From positions 2,666,001-2,730,000 of the forward strand of contig NZ_PKQK01000001.1 of assembly GCF_002968835.1 (NCBI RefSeq): 64,000 nt of DNA, given 5' to 3'. Origin of the DNA: Paenibacillus sp. PCH8. GTDB taxonomy: Bacteria; Bacillota; Bacilli; Paenibacillales; Paenibacillaceae. How positions within the stretch are numbered: the first letter of the stretch is position 1; each line of letters starts with the position of its first letter. The translations under genes were made by a program, and so were the position numbers. Shown piece after piece: positions 44,087-53,236 of this stretch. The notes below the pieces were generated by a model. That model saw only the letters and a program-made list of their open reading frames with translations, was not told the origin of the DNA and did not search any database.

Positions 44087-44203
44087 ATGGTATACATCAT
44101 TATGGCAATCATCATTTGGGTAGGGGCCTATGCAAGCATGGCTTTATCAAAAGAGCCGATGGAAGTGAAACCTGTAAAGTCGATGGATGATCTGTTTGAG
44201 TAA
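44087..44203 (+). CDS. 38-residue single-span membrane protein
   Basis: ATG with AGGGGGG 9 nt upstream opens MVYIIMAIIIWVGAYASMAL, a membrane helix, followed by the charged tail SKEPMEVKPVKSMDDLFE. The arrangement, a hydrophobic helix with a short cytoplasmic tail, is typical of small bacterial membrane proteins. No family is recognised. It lies 175 nt before the ROK regulator gene. Confidence 0.6.
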   Translation: MVYIIMAIIIWVGAYASMALSKEPMEVKPVKSMDDLFE

Positions 44204-44377
44204 ACTTATTATCATCTAAATCCGAATGTCTGAACAAAGTAACTCTTCCAGCTTCGATCCCTTGCCAGCACAATGGCACTCACGTGTTCAAGTGAGGTAT
44301 TATGGTATGATATGCAGTGAAATTACATCCATACCATTGCTTTGGTTCAATTGAACCAGAGGAGAAACGAGAGGTTT

Positions 44378-45385
44378 ATGAAAAAAGCCAACGCTACAAT
44401 GATGAAACACATCAATTTGAATAATGTGCGTGAAGTCATGCAGCAGATTGAGACGGCGACCAAACCGCAATTAGCTTCACTAACCAATCTTAGTGTTGTA
44501 ACCATCAATGCGCTGATCCAGGAATTATGTGATGGCGGAGAGCTGTTTCAGGATAAAGTTGTTCCGTCCAACGGCGGTCGTCCTGCTCAGGCATATCGGT
44601 ATAATTATAACTTCAAGCTTGCTTTGGTTCTCTACATTAAAGAGATGAAAGGTCAAGAGTTGATCTCGGTAGCGGTCATGAATCTGGAGAACGAGGTTGT
44701 GTTGAAGGAAGAGAGCATCTTGCCTGCTTTCGATAAACAACATGTGTTGCAACTTATCGAGCGTTTCATTACAGCGTATCCCTCTATTCATATGATTGGT
44801 ATCGGTATTCCGGGGCAGGCCGTGGACGGAGACATCACGGTGAGCAGTCATGAGGAACTTATCCATTCACATCTGATTCGGGAGATCGAGAGCGAGTTCC
44901 GACTGAAAGTGCTCGTGGAGAATGATGTTAATGCAGCGATTAGCGGATACTGTACACAACATGCTGATATGAAGGAACAGAATGTGGCAGGAATTTATTT
45001 TCCGAATCGATATCCGCCGGGTATGGGCATGATGTTGAACGGACAGATGATTCGCGGGAAAAACGGGATGTTCGGTGAGATCAAGTATCTTCCATACTCT
45101 CCTGATTGGAAACGTGAAATGAGCAAGGATGACTTTGTAAGGCATGTATGTCAGATCCTGCAAACCATTAATGCCGTCGTTGCCCCGCACCAGATTGTGA
45201 TTTATCAGGAACGGGTGGAGAGAGAAGAGCTGGATTTGGCGTGGAAACAGTACGGAAAGGACCACCCCATGCCGTCGTTACCCGAGATCGTACATCAGGA
45301 GTCGTTTCAACATGATTTCGATGCAGGATTAAGAGGAATGGTTCTTCAGGCGTTGAAGTCAGGTATTCTCTCGGATGCCTTATGA
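44378..45385 (+). CDS. ROK-family transcriptional regulator
   Basis: About 335 residues. An N-terminal HTH (TKPQLASLTNLSVVTINALI) is followed by a ROK sugar-kinase-like domain (MIGIGIPGQAVDGDITVSS; the VENDVNAAISGY segment with the catalytic-type Asp). The ROK zinc motif CxCGxxGC is missing and the protein is shorter than NagC/XylR relatives, so ligand binding may differ. The start is uncertain: ATG 44378 has GAGAGG only 3 nt away, and ATG 44399 is an alternative. The target genes are unknown. Confidence 0.85.
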   Translation: MKKANATMMKHINLNNVREVMQQIETATKPQLASLTNLSVVTINALIQELCDGGELFQDKVVPSNGGRPAQAYRYNYNFKLALVLYIKEMKGQELISVAVMNLENEVVLKEESILPAFDKQHVLQLIERFITAYPSIHMIGIGIPGQAVDGDITVSSHEELIHSHLIREIESEFRLKVLVENDVNAAISGYCTQHADMKEQNVAGIYFPNRYPPGMGMMLNGQMIRGKNGMFGEIKYLPYSPDWKREMSKDDFVRHVCQILQTINAVVAPHQIVIYQERVEREELDLAWKQYGKDHPMPSLPEIVHQESFQHDFDAGLRGMVLQALKSGILSDAL

Positions 45386-45415
45386 TCCACAGGACATGTT
45401 CTGTGGATTTTATTT
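45385..45415 (+). terminator. Terminator after the ROK gene
   Basis: ATCCACAGGACA/TGTTCTGTGGAT stem with TTTTATTT tail, beginning at the stop codon. Confidence 0.85.
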
Positions 45416-45578
45416 ACCTTGCAGAAACCCGAATGTTTCGCCCATAAATCAGTATTGACATGGAACCATATAGTTTCTAAAGATTGAGGAATTTATCCCA
45501 AATTCAACGACGAAAACGGCGTATTCCGTACCATTTAATCTATGATAGATTTGCAGGAACAAGCATAGAGGAGGAGTC

Positions 45579-46223
45579 ATGATGCGTGAGGAAGAAAGAA
45601 TCATGAAGGGAATTCTGTTTAGTCCAGGTGATCCTGAATTGAAGAAAATGAAACGTAATGCGCATAACCTCAGTCAGCAATATAGTCAGACCTATGAAGA
45701 TCAGACGGAGGAAAGGCAGCAGATATTACAACAATTGGTAGGAAATTTAGGTGAGGGCGGATTCATGCAAGGGCCCATCTTTTTTCATTATGGTGTGCAT
45801 ACCCGGATAGGTGATCACTTCTTCGGTAATTACAACCTTACGATACAAGACGACGCTCAAGTGACGATCGGGGACTATACCAGTTTTGGCCCCAACGTTA
45901 CAATTGTTACCCCCATTCACCCGATGATTGCCCGTGAGCGGAGACAGATGGTGGACCGGAATGGTGAAGTGAAGTCACTCTGTTATGCCAAACCTGTCAC
46001 GATTGGAAACGATGTATGGATCTCGGCAAACGTCACGGTGTGCGGGGGTGTTACGATTGGAGACGGATGTGTAATTGGAGCTGGTAGCGTGGTCACTCGT
46101 GACATTCCACCGCATTCTTTTGCAGCAGGCGTGCCGTGCAGAGTGATCCGCAAAATTACTGAAGCAGACAGCATGCGAAATTACCCCGATGTTCTGGCAG
46201 ATTGCCGTGTGCTGGAAGAATAA
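45579..46223 (+). CDS. Maltose/galactoside O-acetyltransferase family protein
   Basis: A 214-residue left-handed beta-helix acetyltransferase. The Mac-type N-terminal helical domain (KRNAHNLSQQYSQTYEDQTE) precedes hexapeptide repeats (GDHFFGNYNLTIQDDAQVTI; VTIGNDVWISANVTVCGGVT) with the catalytic His in IHPMIARER. It ends with FAAGVPCRVIRKI, typical of Maa/LacA/NodL. The acceptor sugar is unknown. AGGAGGAG is close to the ATG pair at 45579/45582. Confidence 0.9.
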   Translation: MMREEERIMKGILFSPGDPELKKMKRNAHNLSQQYSQTYEDQTEERQQILQQLVGNLGEGGFMQGPIFFHYGVHTRIGDHFFGNYNLTIQDDAQVTIGDYTSFGPNVTIVTPIHPMIARERRQMVDRNGEVKSLCYAKPVTIGNDVWISANVTVCGGVTIGDGCVIGAGSVVTRDIPPHSFAAGVPCRVIRKITEADSMRNYPDVLADCRVLEE

Positions 46224-46268
46224 AAAGGCTGTCACCAGGATCAGGAGATGATCCGGTGACGGCCTTTT
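46223..46268. terminator. Bidirectional terminator
   Basis: Long stem AAAAGGCTGTCACCAGGATCA with its near-complement ending GCCTTTT. It separates the acetyltransferase from the convergent binding-protein gene. Confidence 0.95.
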
Positions 46269-46280
46269 GTTGTCAGGTGT

Positions 46281-48101
46281 TTATTTGGAGGCGTTATAGT
46301 TACTCAAGAATTCTTTTACTTTTGCAGGATCAGCTTTCAATTCATTCCCGGTCTGAACGAGCGGGCTTACTGTGGAGTATGCTTTGAGCTTGTTGTTCTT
46401 GTAGAACTGCAAAATCTCATCCTGATTAATGGAGTACAGCACGGCTTTTCTCAAATCACTGCTCTTGGCAACTTCACGGTTGGCCGTGTTAAACAACAGG
46501 TAGGAAACTGCATTGCTTGGAATGCTTTGCAGGTGCAATTTACTGTCGTTTTCAATGATGTCATATTTGGTCTCAGGTACTCCATAGTACAGGTGAACCT
46601 CACTGCTACGAAGCGCAGACAGGGCACTGTCTGCACCCGCAATGAAGCGCACATTCACTTGAGCGATTTTCGGTGCATCATCGGAACCTTTGCGGTATCC
46701 CGGATTTTGCAAGAATACACCTTCATAATCGTTTTTGTAAGAAAGAATGTAAGGGCCGCTGGCGTACAGGGTATTGTTATAGCTTGCGCCTTCAGTCACC
46801 GTGTTCTGATCTCCGTATGGGATATCTTTATTGACATCAAAGGAAGCTACATCATATGTGTTGATGCTCTCCACCTGTTTTTTGGACACAATGCCAGCAG
46901 ATTGGTGAGCCAGGTAGTTCAATACTTGCGGGAAAGGCTCAGTCGTTGTCAGTTTAACAACCTGATATTTACCTGCACCGTTATCGGCTTGGTTCTTGTC
47001 CGTTACGAGTTCGGTAATGTTGCTATCCAATCCTTGTTGCAATGCTTCCAGAATGGTACCGTTGCCACCGGATTGCTTGACAGATTCCAGAGCGCTCAGA
47101 TCCGTTACAAGTTCAGCTTGTTTGATGTGCTCATGCAGACTGTATGTGCGATGATCCGGAACGGAATCTTTGTTTTTGGCCCGATCCAGCGAGAAGATTA
47201 CATCATCCGCGCCTACACGTTCTCCCGTATCAACCGCTTTTTTGTTCTCAATCTTCGCAAAGTTAATGTCGTCACGCAGAACGAAGTAGTACTCTGAATT
47301 CCCATCGGCGATGCTAAAATTACGGGAGAGTGATCCATCCGGTGTCAGCTGATCATCATCCGTCAGGTTCACGAGACGCACATACATATTGGTATTCAAT
47401 TGGTTGATGGAACCGTCATTACCTTTGATCGGATCAAGGGAAGTGAGAACGGATGCAGCTTGTGTAAGAATCAACGGATCTTTGGCATTTTTGGAGCTGT
47501 CCTTGAATTCAATGGGTTCCCATGCCATAGCACGGGATTTGGACAGACGAACGGTATCGACATTCAGAATGTCTTTGTTCACAGCCTGACTCTTTAGGGA
47601 GATGTAGAGTGGTGCGATATAGGCTTGATCGGTTACGAGACGATCTTCCAATTGTTTGTACGTGTCCTTGTATTCATCGGGTGTCTGGGTTGCTGCCTGA
47701 TCGATCAGTTTATCGATCTCACCATCGGCAAGAATGCTGTAATCTCCGCCTGTTTTGAAAAGGGAGCGAACAGCATAATCCGGATTTCCCGTGACTGTTG
47801 TCCAGCTGGACAAGGAAATATCGTAATTTCCTGCATCCTGCTGGGATTTGAAGCTGCCGTAATCCGGCTGTAAGTTCAGCTTCACATTGAAGCCGTTCTT
47901 GGTCAGTTGGTCCCGGATAATGTTGACATCATTTTCGGAAGAACTCATGGCGAGCAATTCAATGTCTGCGGATTGTTGAGCAGTCTCAGCTGTATCCCCA
48001 GGTGTGGTCTCCGCTTGGGATTCCGTCTTGGTTTTCACACTGCATCCGGAGATCACAATGACGAGAATCAATAGTAGGGAAATCAACGTACTTTTTTTCA
48101 T
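46281..48101 (-). CDS. Oligopeptide-type ABC substrate-binding lipoprotein with circularly permuted domain order
   Basis: 606 residues with lipobox ISGC (Cys20) and a Ser/Thr/Gln linker. Residues about 47-199 (IELLAMSSSENDVN; GNYDISLSSWTTVTGNPDYA; GEIDKLIDQA; DQAYIAPLYISLKSQAV) match what is normally the C-terminal part of SBP_bac_5 proteins. Residues about 209-606 match the normal N-terminal part (LTSLDPIKG; LTPDGSLSRNFSIADGNSEY; VGADDVIFSLDRAKN; SGPYILSYKN; YLLFNTANREVAKSSDLRKA). The protein ends at DPAKVKEFLSNYNASK, which in ordinary members is followed directly by the segment found here at residue 47. Joining residue 606 to 47 would recreate the canonical order. Both lobes are complete, so it is probably functional. 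GGAGG lies 8 nt before the ATG. Confidence 0.85.
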   Translation of the reverse strand: MKKSTLISLLLILVIVISGCSVKTKTESQAETTPGDTAETAQQSADIELLAMSSSENDVNIIRDQLTKNGFNVKLNLQPDYGSFKSQQDAGNYDISLSSWTTVTGNPDYAVRSLFKTGGDYSILADGEIDKLIDQAATQTPDEYKDTYKQLEDRLVTDQAYIAPLYISLKSQAVNKDILNVDTVRLSKSRAMAWEPIEFKDSSKNAKDPLILTQAASVLTSLDPIKGNDGSINQLNTNMYVRLVNLTDDDQLTPDGSLSRNFSIADGNSEYYFVLRDDINFAKIENKKAVDTGERVGADDVIFSLDRAKNKDSVPDHRTYSLHEHIKQAELVTDLSALESVKQSGGNGTILEALQQGLDSNITELVTDKNQADNGAGKYQVVKLTTTEPFPQVLNYLAHQSAGIVSKKQVESINTYDVASFDVNKDIPYGDQNTVTEGASYNNTLYASGPYILSYKNDYEGVFLQNPGYRKGSDDAPKIAQVNVRFIAGADSALSALRSSEVHLYYGVPETKYDIIENDSKLHLQSIPSNAVSYLLFNTANREVAKSSDLRKAVLYSINQDEILQFYKNNKLKAYSTVSPLVQTGNELKADPAKVKEFLSNYNASK

Positions 48102-48232
48102 GAGGTTACCTCCAGATCGATTTGTATTGAGATGATGAGTTATAACCTGAACATAGGACTTTACACGTGATCACTACGATGGTGGAATCACCTTCTGATC
48201 GCTTTTTTGCTGTGTTTTGCTGTGAGGAGTCT

Positions 48233-49747
48233 TTAAGCTTTTTCCAACTTGGGATCAAGCGCATCACGCAGACCGTCACCGAGAAAGTTGAATGAAAGTA
48301 CGAGCAGAATAATCGCCAGACCTGGATAAATCGCCAGATACGAATGGGTTTCCAGATATGTACTGCCGAGCTTCAGAATATTGCCCCATTCCGGTATATG
48401 TGGTTCTACACCGAGACCCAGATAACTCAAGCTGCTGGTCGCGATAACGGCTCCACCGATGGTGAGTGTGGATTTGATAATCATGGGCGCGAGTGAGTTG
48501 GGAATAATGTGTTTGAAAATAATGGAACGATTGTTGTACCCGAGTGCACGCGCAGCTTCAACAAATTCAAATGTGGATACATAGAGGACGCTGGCTCTCA
48601 TCGTTCGCGCATAGGTTGGAATTGAACCCAGGCTGAGCGCCAGAATGAGATTCACTGTATTGGCTCCGAACGCCGCAATAATCGCAATGGCGAGCAGAAT
48701 TCCAGGTATCGCATAGAGAATATCGAGTAACCGCATGATGATGTTATCGGTATGCCTCCCGTAAAATCCGGAGAATGCACCAAGGGTGCCACCGATGAAC
48801 ACCGGGATGACGGTTGACATGAATCCTACAATCAAGGAAATCCGGGCACCGAATACAATTCGGGAAAACAGACATCGTCCGAAATCATCCGTTCCCAAGG
48901 GATAAGCAAGGGAAGGGGACTGAAGTAATGCAGCATAGTTGTTTTCCACTGCCATGCTGTAGTCAAAGGTAAAGAAACTGCAGATGGAGATCGAGAACAG
49001 GAAAATGATAAAAAACATGCCGGACATTGCAGTCATATTCGGAGCAAGACGCTCCCACAGGTCATTCCAGAAATTCGATTTTTGTTTATATTGTCTTCGA
49101 ATGCGTCCAATGATAGAAATGCCGAGCAGCAATGCGAATACATTCCCGGTGACCGAGGTCAGGATCAGCACGACACTGACGCCTATCATCCATCGTGGGA
49201 GGGTAGAAGACGCATTATATCGAGATATGATAACCAGCACGATCAGGTCAATGACCAGGATAAATATCAGTCCCGTCATAGCGGGCAGAAAATTGTCAGC
49301 CACGTAGGGCTTGAAGATATTCAAAGCCGATGCACCGATCACGAATAGCTGGGTTAGCAGCATATACACCGCAAATGTATACTCCACGTTCTTTCCTTTT
49401 CGGATGAGATGGAAGGCTGCGATGACGATAAATATATTGCCAGACACGATAGCAAGCAGCTGAATCCATGCCAACCTGCGAGTCAGGAACGAGACCGAAC
49501 CATGCCGGATCAAGTCGCGCCGTATTCGAATCGTGAGCACACTTTGCACCAGGGTGAAGAATAAATAGATTCCAGAAACAGTAAGCAGAAATGGTTTGAA
49601 TACCTGCTCGCTCCAGTCGTAACTGTTCAGCAGCAAGAGTGTGGTCAAGAGAAGAGAAGTGACCCAGGCAAAGCTGGCTTGACTGTATTCACGTGAAGAC
49701 TTGAGACGGAAACGCATTTCTTGTGTTAAGGAGCCTGATTTTGTCAT
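48233..49747 (-). CDS. DppC/OppC-type permease with a multi-span N-terminal extension
   Basis: 504 residues, against about 300 for DppC. The first 235 residues contain around six extra hydrophobic spans (FAWVTSLLLTTLLLL; PFLLTVSGIYLFFTLV; IFIVIAAFHLI; TFAVYMLLTQLFVIGASAL; GLIFILVIDLIVLVII; VVLILTSVTGNVFALLLGI). The canonical part follows from NMTAMSGMFFIIFLFSISIC, with the DppC motif YPLGTDDFGRCLFSRIVFGA and the EAA loop VEAARALGYNNRSIIFKHII. AGGTG lies 5 nt before the ATG, and only 12 nt separate it from the DppB-type gene. Confidence 0.88.
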   Translation of the reverse strand: MTKSGSLTQEMRFRLKSSREYSQASFAWVTSLLLTTLLLLNSYDWSEQVFKPFLLTVSGIYLFFTLVQSVLTIRIRRDLIRHGSVSFLTRRLAWIQLLAIVSGNIFIVIAAFHLIRKGKNVEYTFAVYMLLTQLFVIGASALNIFKPYVADNFLPAMTGLIFILVIDLIVLVIISRYNASSTLPRWMIGVSVVLILTSVTGNVFALLLGISIIGRIRRQYKQKSNFWNDLWERLAPNMTAMSGMFFIIFLFSISICSFFTFDYSMAVENNYAALLQSPSLAYPLGTDDFGRCLFSRIVFGARISLIVGFMSTVIPVFIGGTLGAFSGFYGRHTDNIIMRLLDILYAIPGILLAIAIIAAFGANTVNLILALSLGSIPTYARTMRASVLYVSTFEFVEAARALGYNNRSIIFKHIIPNSLAPMIIKSTLTIGGAVIATSSLSYLGLGVEPHIPEWGNILKLGSTYLETHSYLAIYPGLAIILLVLSFNFLGDGLRDALDPKLEKA

Positions 49748-49759
49748 AGTACACCTGCT

Positions 49760-51202
49760 TTAATATTGTTTCATCTTGGAACGCACTCTTGGATCAACAA
49801 AGGCGTACAGCAGATCTACGACCACATTAATAATGGAGATGGTGATTGCAGTGTAGATCACTCCGCCCATGATACTCGGAATATCGGGGATGAATTGCTT
49901 ATCCACAATGTAGCTGCCGAGACCACTGATATTAAATACTTTCTCCGTTACCGCTGCCCCGCCCAACATGGCTCCAAATTGAAGGCCAATCACAGTTACA
50001 ATGGGAATCAATGCATTGCGTACAGCGTGTTTCAGCATGACATGTCGTTCGCTTAACCCTTTGGCGCGTGCAGTCATCACGTAATCCTCATGAATGACTT
50101 CCAGTGTCGAAGACCGGGTCATCCGGGCTACCGCAGCCGTGAGTCCTGTACCCAGTACAATGGTGGGCATAATGATTGATAGCCAGTTCTGCGGGTTAAA
50201 GGTGGCCGGAAGCCACTGCATTTTGATTGAGAAATTCAGAATGAATATAAGTCCTTGCCAGAAATTCGGGATCGATAATCCAATCAGAGCAATAAACATG
50301 AACGTGTAATCGAACCATGAGTTAGGCTTAATTGCTGATATAATACCTATGGGTAATGCAATGACAAGTGCAAGCAGCAGGGAGATGACCGCCAGGGTCA
50401 ATGTAATTGGAAATTTCCTTGCGATCGTTGCCGTGACATCTTCATTTCCTGCAAAAGACTTACCGAGATCAAACAGGGCAACGCCCTTAATGTTGTTCCA
50501 AAGCTGTGTAAGATAAGGCTGATCCAGGCCGTACACATGATTGAATGCTGCAATCTGTTCCTTTGTCGCCGTCTCGCCAAGAATATTCGCTGCCGGATTG
50601 AACGGAGACAGATACAAGATGGTGAATACAAGTGTAGCTACACCCAGAATGACAAATAGCGTCATGAGTATTCTTTCGAATATGTACTTTAGATAAGGGT
50701 TGCCATACAGGAACAGGATAGCGTACATCAGACATCCCGGAATAATGGATAAGGCGAAAAACCATGGTTTATCCATAAGCCAACGGAACGTATCGTCCAT
50801 GGTCAGTCGGTGACTGCCCTGTTCCTGAAGTTTGCGAGAAGTCCGCTCCTGTAACTCTTGTTGAAACGTCTCTTCGAGCCATTTCTCAGCCTGACGATTG
50901 AATTCTGCCTCACTGACCTGTTGCTGAAAGAAGCGGTGCTTGCGCCGCAACTGTTCTTCCACTTCCAGTTGAAGGTTGCTTCGATAGGAGGAACCGAGCA
51001 TCTCTTGTTCTGCCGCCTGCCTGGCAACTGTCCAGCCGTCCTTTTTTCGATTCGATCGCCAGAACCAATATACGACCAGATTAATCGGTAATCCCAGTAT
51101 AAAAAGAACATATCGATAAGAAGGGTGAAGCAGCATTTTGCCATAAATAAAACTTAAATAGTACCCCAACCGTGAGATTCTGCTGCCTTCTGCCAAATTC
51201 AA
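49760..51202 (-). CDS. DppB/OppB-type permease with an N-terminal membrane-coiled-coil extension
   Basis: 480 residues, against about 310 for DppB. The extra 165 residues hold a span (YVLFILGLPINLVVYWFW), a long Gln/Glu/Arg-rich helix (LEVEEQLRRKHRFFQQQVSE and following) and a second span (FFALSIIPGCLMYAILFLYG). The ordinary permease then starts at LKYIFERILMTLFVILGVAT, with the EAA region MTARAKGLSERHVMLKHAVR and a C-terminal DLLYAFVDPRVR. TTG 51202 is chosen as start because AAAGGAGG lies 10 nt upstream; ATG 51223 encodes the Shine-Dalgarno itself and has none. Promoter at 51261-51289. Confidence 0.88.
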   Translation of the reverse strand: MNLAEGSRISRLGYYLSFIYGKMLLHPSYRYVLFILGLPINLVVYWFWRSNRKKDGWTVARQAAEQEMLGSSYRSNLQLEVEEQLRRKHRFFQQQVSEAEFNRQAEKWLEETFQQELQERTSRKLQEQGSHRLTMDDTFRWLMDKPWFFALSIIPGCLMYAILFLYGNPYLKYIFERILMTLFVILGVATLVFTILYLSPFNPAANILGETATKEQIAAFNHVYGLDQPYLTQLWNNIKGVALFDLGKSFAGNEDVTATIARKFPITLTLAVISLLLALVIALPIGIISAIKPNSWFDYTFMFIALIGLSIPNFWQGLIFILNFSIKMQWLPATFNPQNWLSIIMPTIVLGTGLTAAVARMTRSSTLEVIHEDYVMTARAKGLSERHVMLKHAVRNALIPIVTVIGLQFGAMLGGAAVTEKVFNISGLGSYIVDKQFIPDIPSIMGGVIYTAITISIINVVVDLLYAFVDPRVRSKMKQY

Positions 51203-51260
51203 ACCAAGCGTACCTCCTTTCATTCAGGTTTAAATTGCATTATTCCGATTGATATAGTAT

Positions 51261-51289
51261 ATATTATTTAGGGTCCAAACAATTGTCAA
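51261..51289 (-). promoter_or_regulatory. Sigma-A promoter of the permease/binding-protein operon
   Basis: On the minus strand a perfect TTGACA (51284-51289) and TAATAT (51261-51266) are 17 nt apart, about 60 nt before the DppB-type start. The region also faces the divergent ATPase gene. Confidence 0.55.
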
Positions 51290-51351
51290 GGTATGGAATT
51301 ACAATTATACATATGAGTGCATGCAAAATACGGATGAGAGCTGGTGAACCG

Positions 51352-53103
51352 ATGGAGCCTATGCTGAAAGTGAATGATCTCTCGGTCTCTTTTTTTGCTG
51401 GAGAGCGTGAGTTTCAGGCGGTACGGGAAGTGAGCTTTGAGGTGCGGAAAGGCGAGACACTTGGCATCGTTGGGGAATCAGGCAGTGGGAAGAGTGTAAC
51501 AGCACGTTCCATTATGCGACTGCTCGCCTCCCCTCCTTCACAGATGAAAAAGGGAGAGATTTTGTTCAAAGGTGTCGATCTTGCGAACAAAACACAAAAA
51601 GAGATGGAGAGCATTCGCGGACGTGATATCGGTATGATCTTCCAGGACCCGATGAGCTCGCTTAATCCGACCATTAAAGTGGGTAAACAAATCTCCGAAA
51701 GTCTCATTAAACATCAGAAGTTGTCACGAAGAGAAGCGAAGAAGCAGGCCATCGCGATGATGGAACGGGTTGGGATCAATCAAAGCGAGATTCGGTACAA
51801 TCAATATCCGCACGAGTTCTCGGGAGGCATGCGCCAGCGGGTTATGATTGGTATTGCTCTTGCTTGTCGTCCCGAATTGCTCATTGCCGATGAGCCGACA
51901 ACTGCACTGGATGTGACAATTCAGGCTCAGATTCTTGACCTGATGAAAGATATGCAGGATCAGCTGGGCACATCGATTATTCTGATTACACATGATCTGG
52001 GCGTGGTGGCAGGCATGTGCGACCGGGTAGTCGTCATGAAGGATGGGCAGATTGTGGAGACCGGGACAACGACAGAGATTTTTGCTAACCCCAAACATCC
52101 ATATACGGTCAGACTTCTGAATGCCTTACCACGTCTGGATGAGAAGAAGAAACCTAAACTTGAATCTTTGGTTCCAAGAGATCTGGAGAATGATCAGCCG
52201 CTACTTGAGGTGAAGTCACTCAGACAGCATTTTAATCTGGGTAAGGGGAATACCTTAAAGGCCGTGAATGATATCAGTTTTCATATTCGTCAAGGAGAGA
52301 CACTTGGGGTTGTGGGGGAGTCGGGCAGCGGTAAATCAACCACGGGGCGTGCCATTTTGCGTTTGCATGAGCCGACCGGCGGAGATGTGCTGTTCAAGGG
52401 AGTCCCACTTCAGCGTCTGTCTGCTTCGGAGATGAAGACGATGCGTAGACATATGCAGATTATTTTCCAGGACCCCTATGCATCGTTGAATCCCAAAATG
52501 AGAATTATGGATATCATTGGTGAAGCGCTTGATATCCATCAGCTTGCGGGCAGTGCAACTCAACGGGAGAAGCGGGTGGAAGAATTGCTGGAGATGGTGG
52601 GACTTGATCCAATGCATGCGCAACGTTATCCACATGAATTCTCGGGCGGACAGAGACAGCGGATTGGCATTGCACGAGCACTGGCTGTAGAACCTGAATT
52701 CATCGTATGTGACGAGCCTTTATCTGCACTGGATGTATCCATTCAGGCGCAGATTGTGCAATTGCTTGAGGACTTGCAGCAGCGACTCGGCTTAACCTAT
52801 CTCTTCATCGCACATGACTTGTCCATGGTCAAGCACATCAGTGATCGGGTAGCTGTCATGTATAACGGCAAAATTGTGGAGCTGGCGGAAAGTGAAGAAC
52901 TGTATTCCAATCCACAACATGCTTACACCAAGGCGTTGCTATCGGCCATACCTGTTCCCGACCCGGCGGTGGAAGCGAAGAGGAAACGACATGTTGTGAA
53001 CGATGCCGGAAGAGATGTAACAGAGGCAGCCGATCGTTACAATCTGGAGAATTCCAGCTGGGTTGAAGTCAAAGAGGGGCACTGGGTAGCCATATCTGGA
53101 TAG
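51352..53103 (+). CDS. Fused two-domain oligopeptide ABC ATPase (DppD-DppF type)
   Basis: 583 residues with two complete ATPase halves. Half 1: Walker [14 protein letters not shown], signature [15 protein letters not shown], Walker [15 protein letters not shown], then the C-terminal motif [19 protein letters not shown]. Half 2: [45 protein letters not shown], and [19 protein letters not shown]. The two extensions are typical of oligopeptide/dipeptide/nickel ATPases OppD and OppF, which are usually separate genes. It is divergent from the operon of extended permeases and permuted binding protein and presumably powers them. The frame opens at 51283 but [14 protein letters not shown] at ATG 51352 is the canonical start; the Shine-Dalgarno is weak. 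Confidence 0.92.
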   Translation: MEPMLKVNDLSVSFFAGEREFQAVREVSFEVRKGETLGIVGESGSGKSVTARSIMRLLASPPSQMKKGEILFKGVDLANKTQKEMESIRGRDIGMIFQDPMSSLNPTIKVGKQISESLIKHQKLSRREAKKQAIAMMERVGINQSEIRYNQYPHEFSGGMRQRVMIGIALACRPELLIADEPTTALDVTIQAQILDLMKDMQDQLGTSIILITHDLGVVAGMCDRVVVMKDGQIVETGTTTEIFANPKHPYTVRLLNALPRLDEKKKPKLESLVPRDLENDQPLLEVKSLRQHFNLGKGNTLKAVNDISFHIRQGETLGVVGESGSGKSTTGRAILRLHEPTGGDVLFKGVPLQRLSASEMKTMRRHMQIIFQDPYASLNPKMRIMDIIGEALDIHQLAGSATQREKRVEELLEMVGLDPMHAQRYPHEFSGGQRQRIGIARALAVEPEFIVCDEPLSALDVSIQAQIVQLLEDLQQRLGLTYLFIAHDLSMVKHISDRVAVMYNGKIVELAESEELYSNPQHAYTKALLSAIPVPDPAVEAKRKRHVVNDAGRDVTEAADRYNLENSSWVEVKEGHWVAISG

Positions 53104-53143
53104 GTTATATCCATGTCCAACCATGTCCACACATGTCTACACA

Positions 53144-53190
53144 AAAGAACCCCGACAACGATCATTGCAGATCGGTTGCCGGGGTTCTTT
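53144..53190. terminator. Bidirectional terminator after the fused ATPase
   Basis: AAAGAACCCCG pairs with CGGGGTTCTTT, with further CAAC/GTTG pairing inside. It separates convergent genes. Confidence 0.9.
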
Positions 53191-53236
53191 CCTATGCACT
53201 TTTGGCACTGGCTATCATGGTAACCATCCAGGATGG

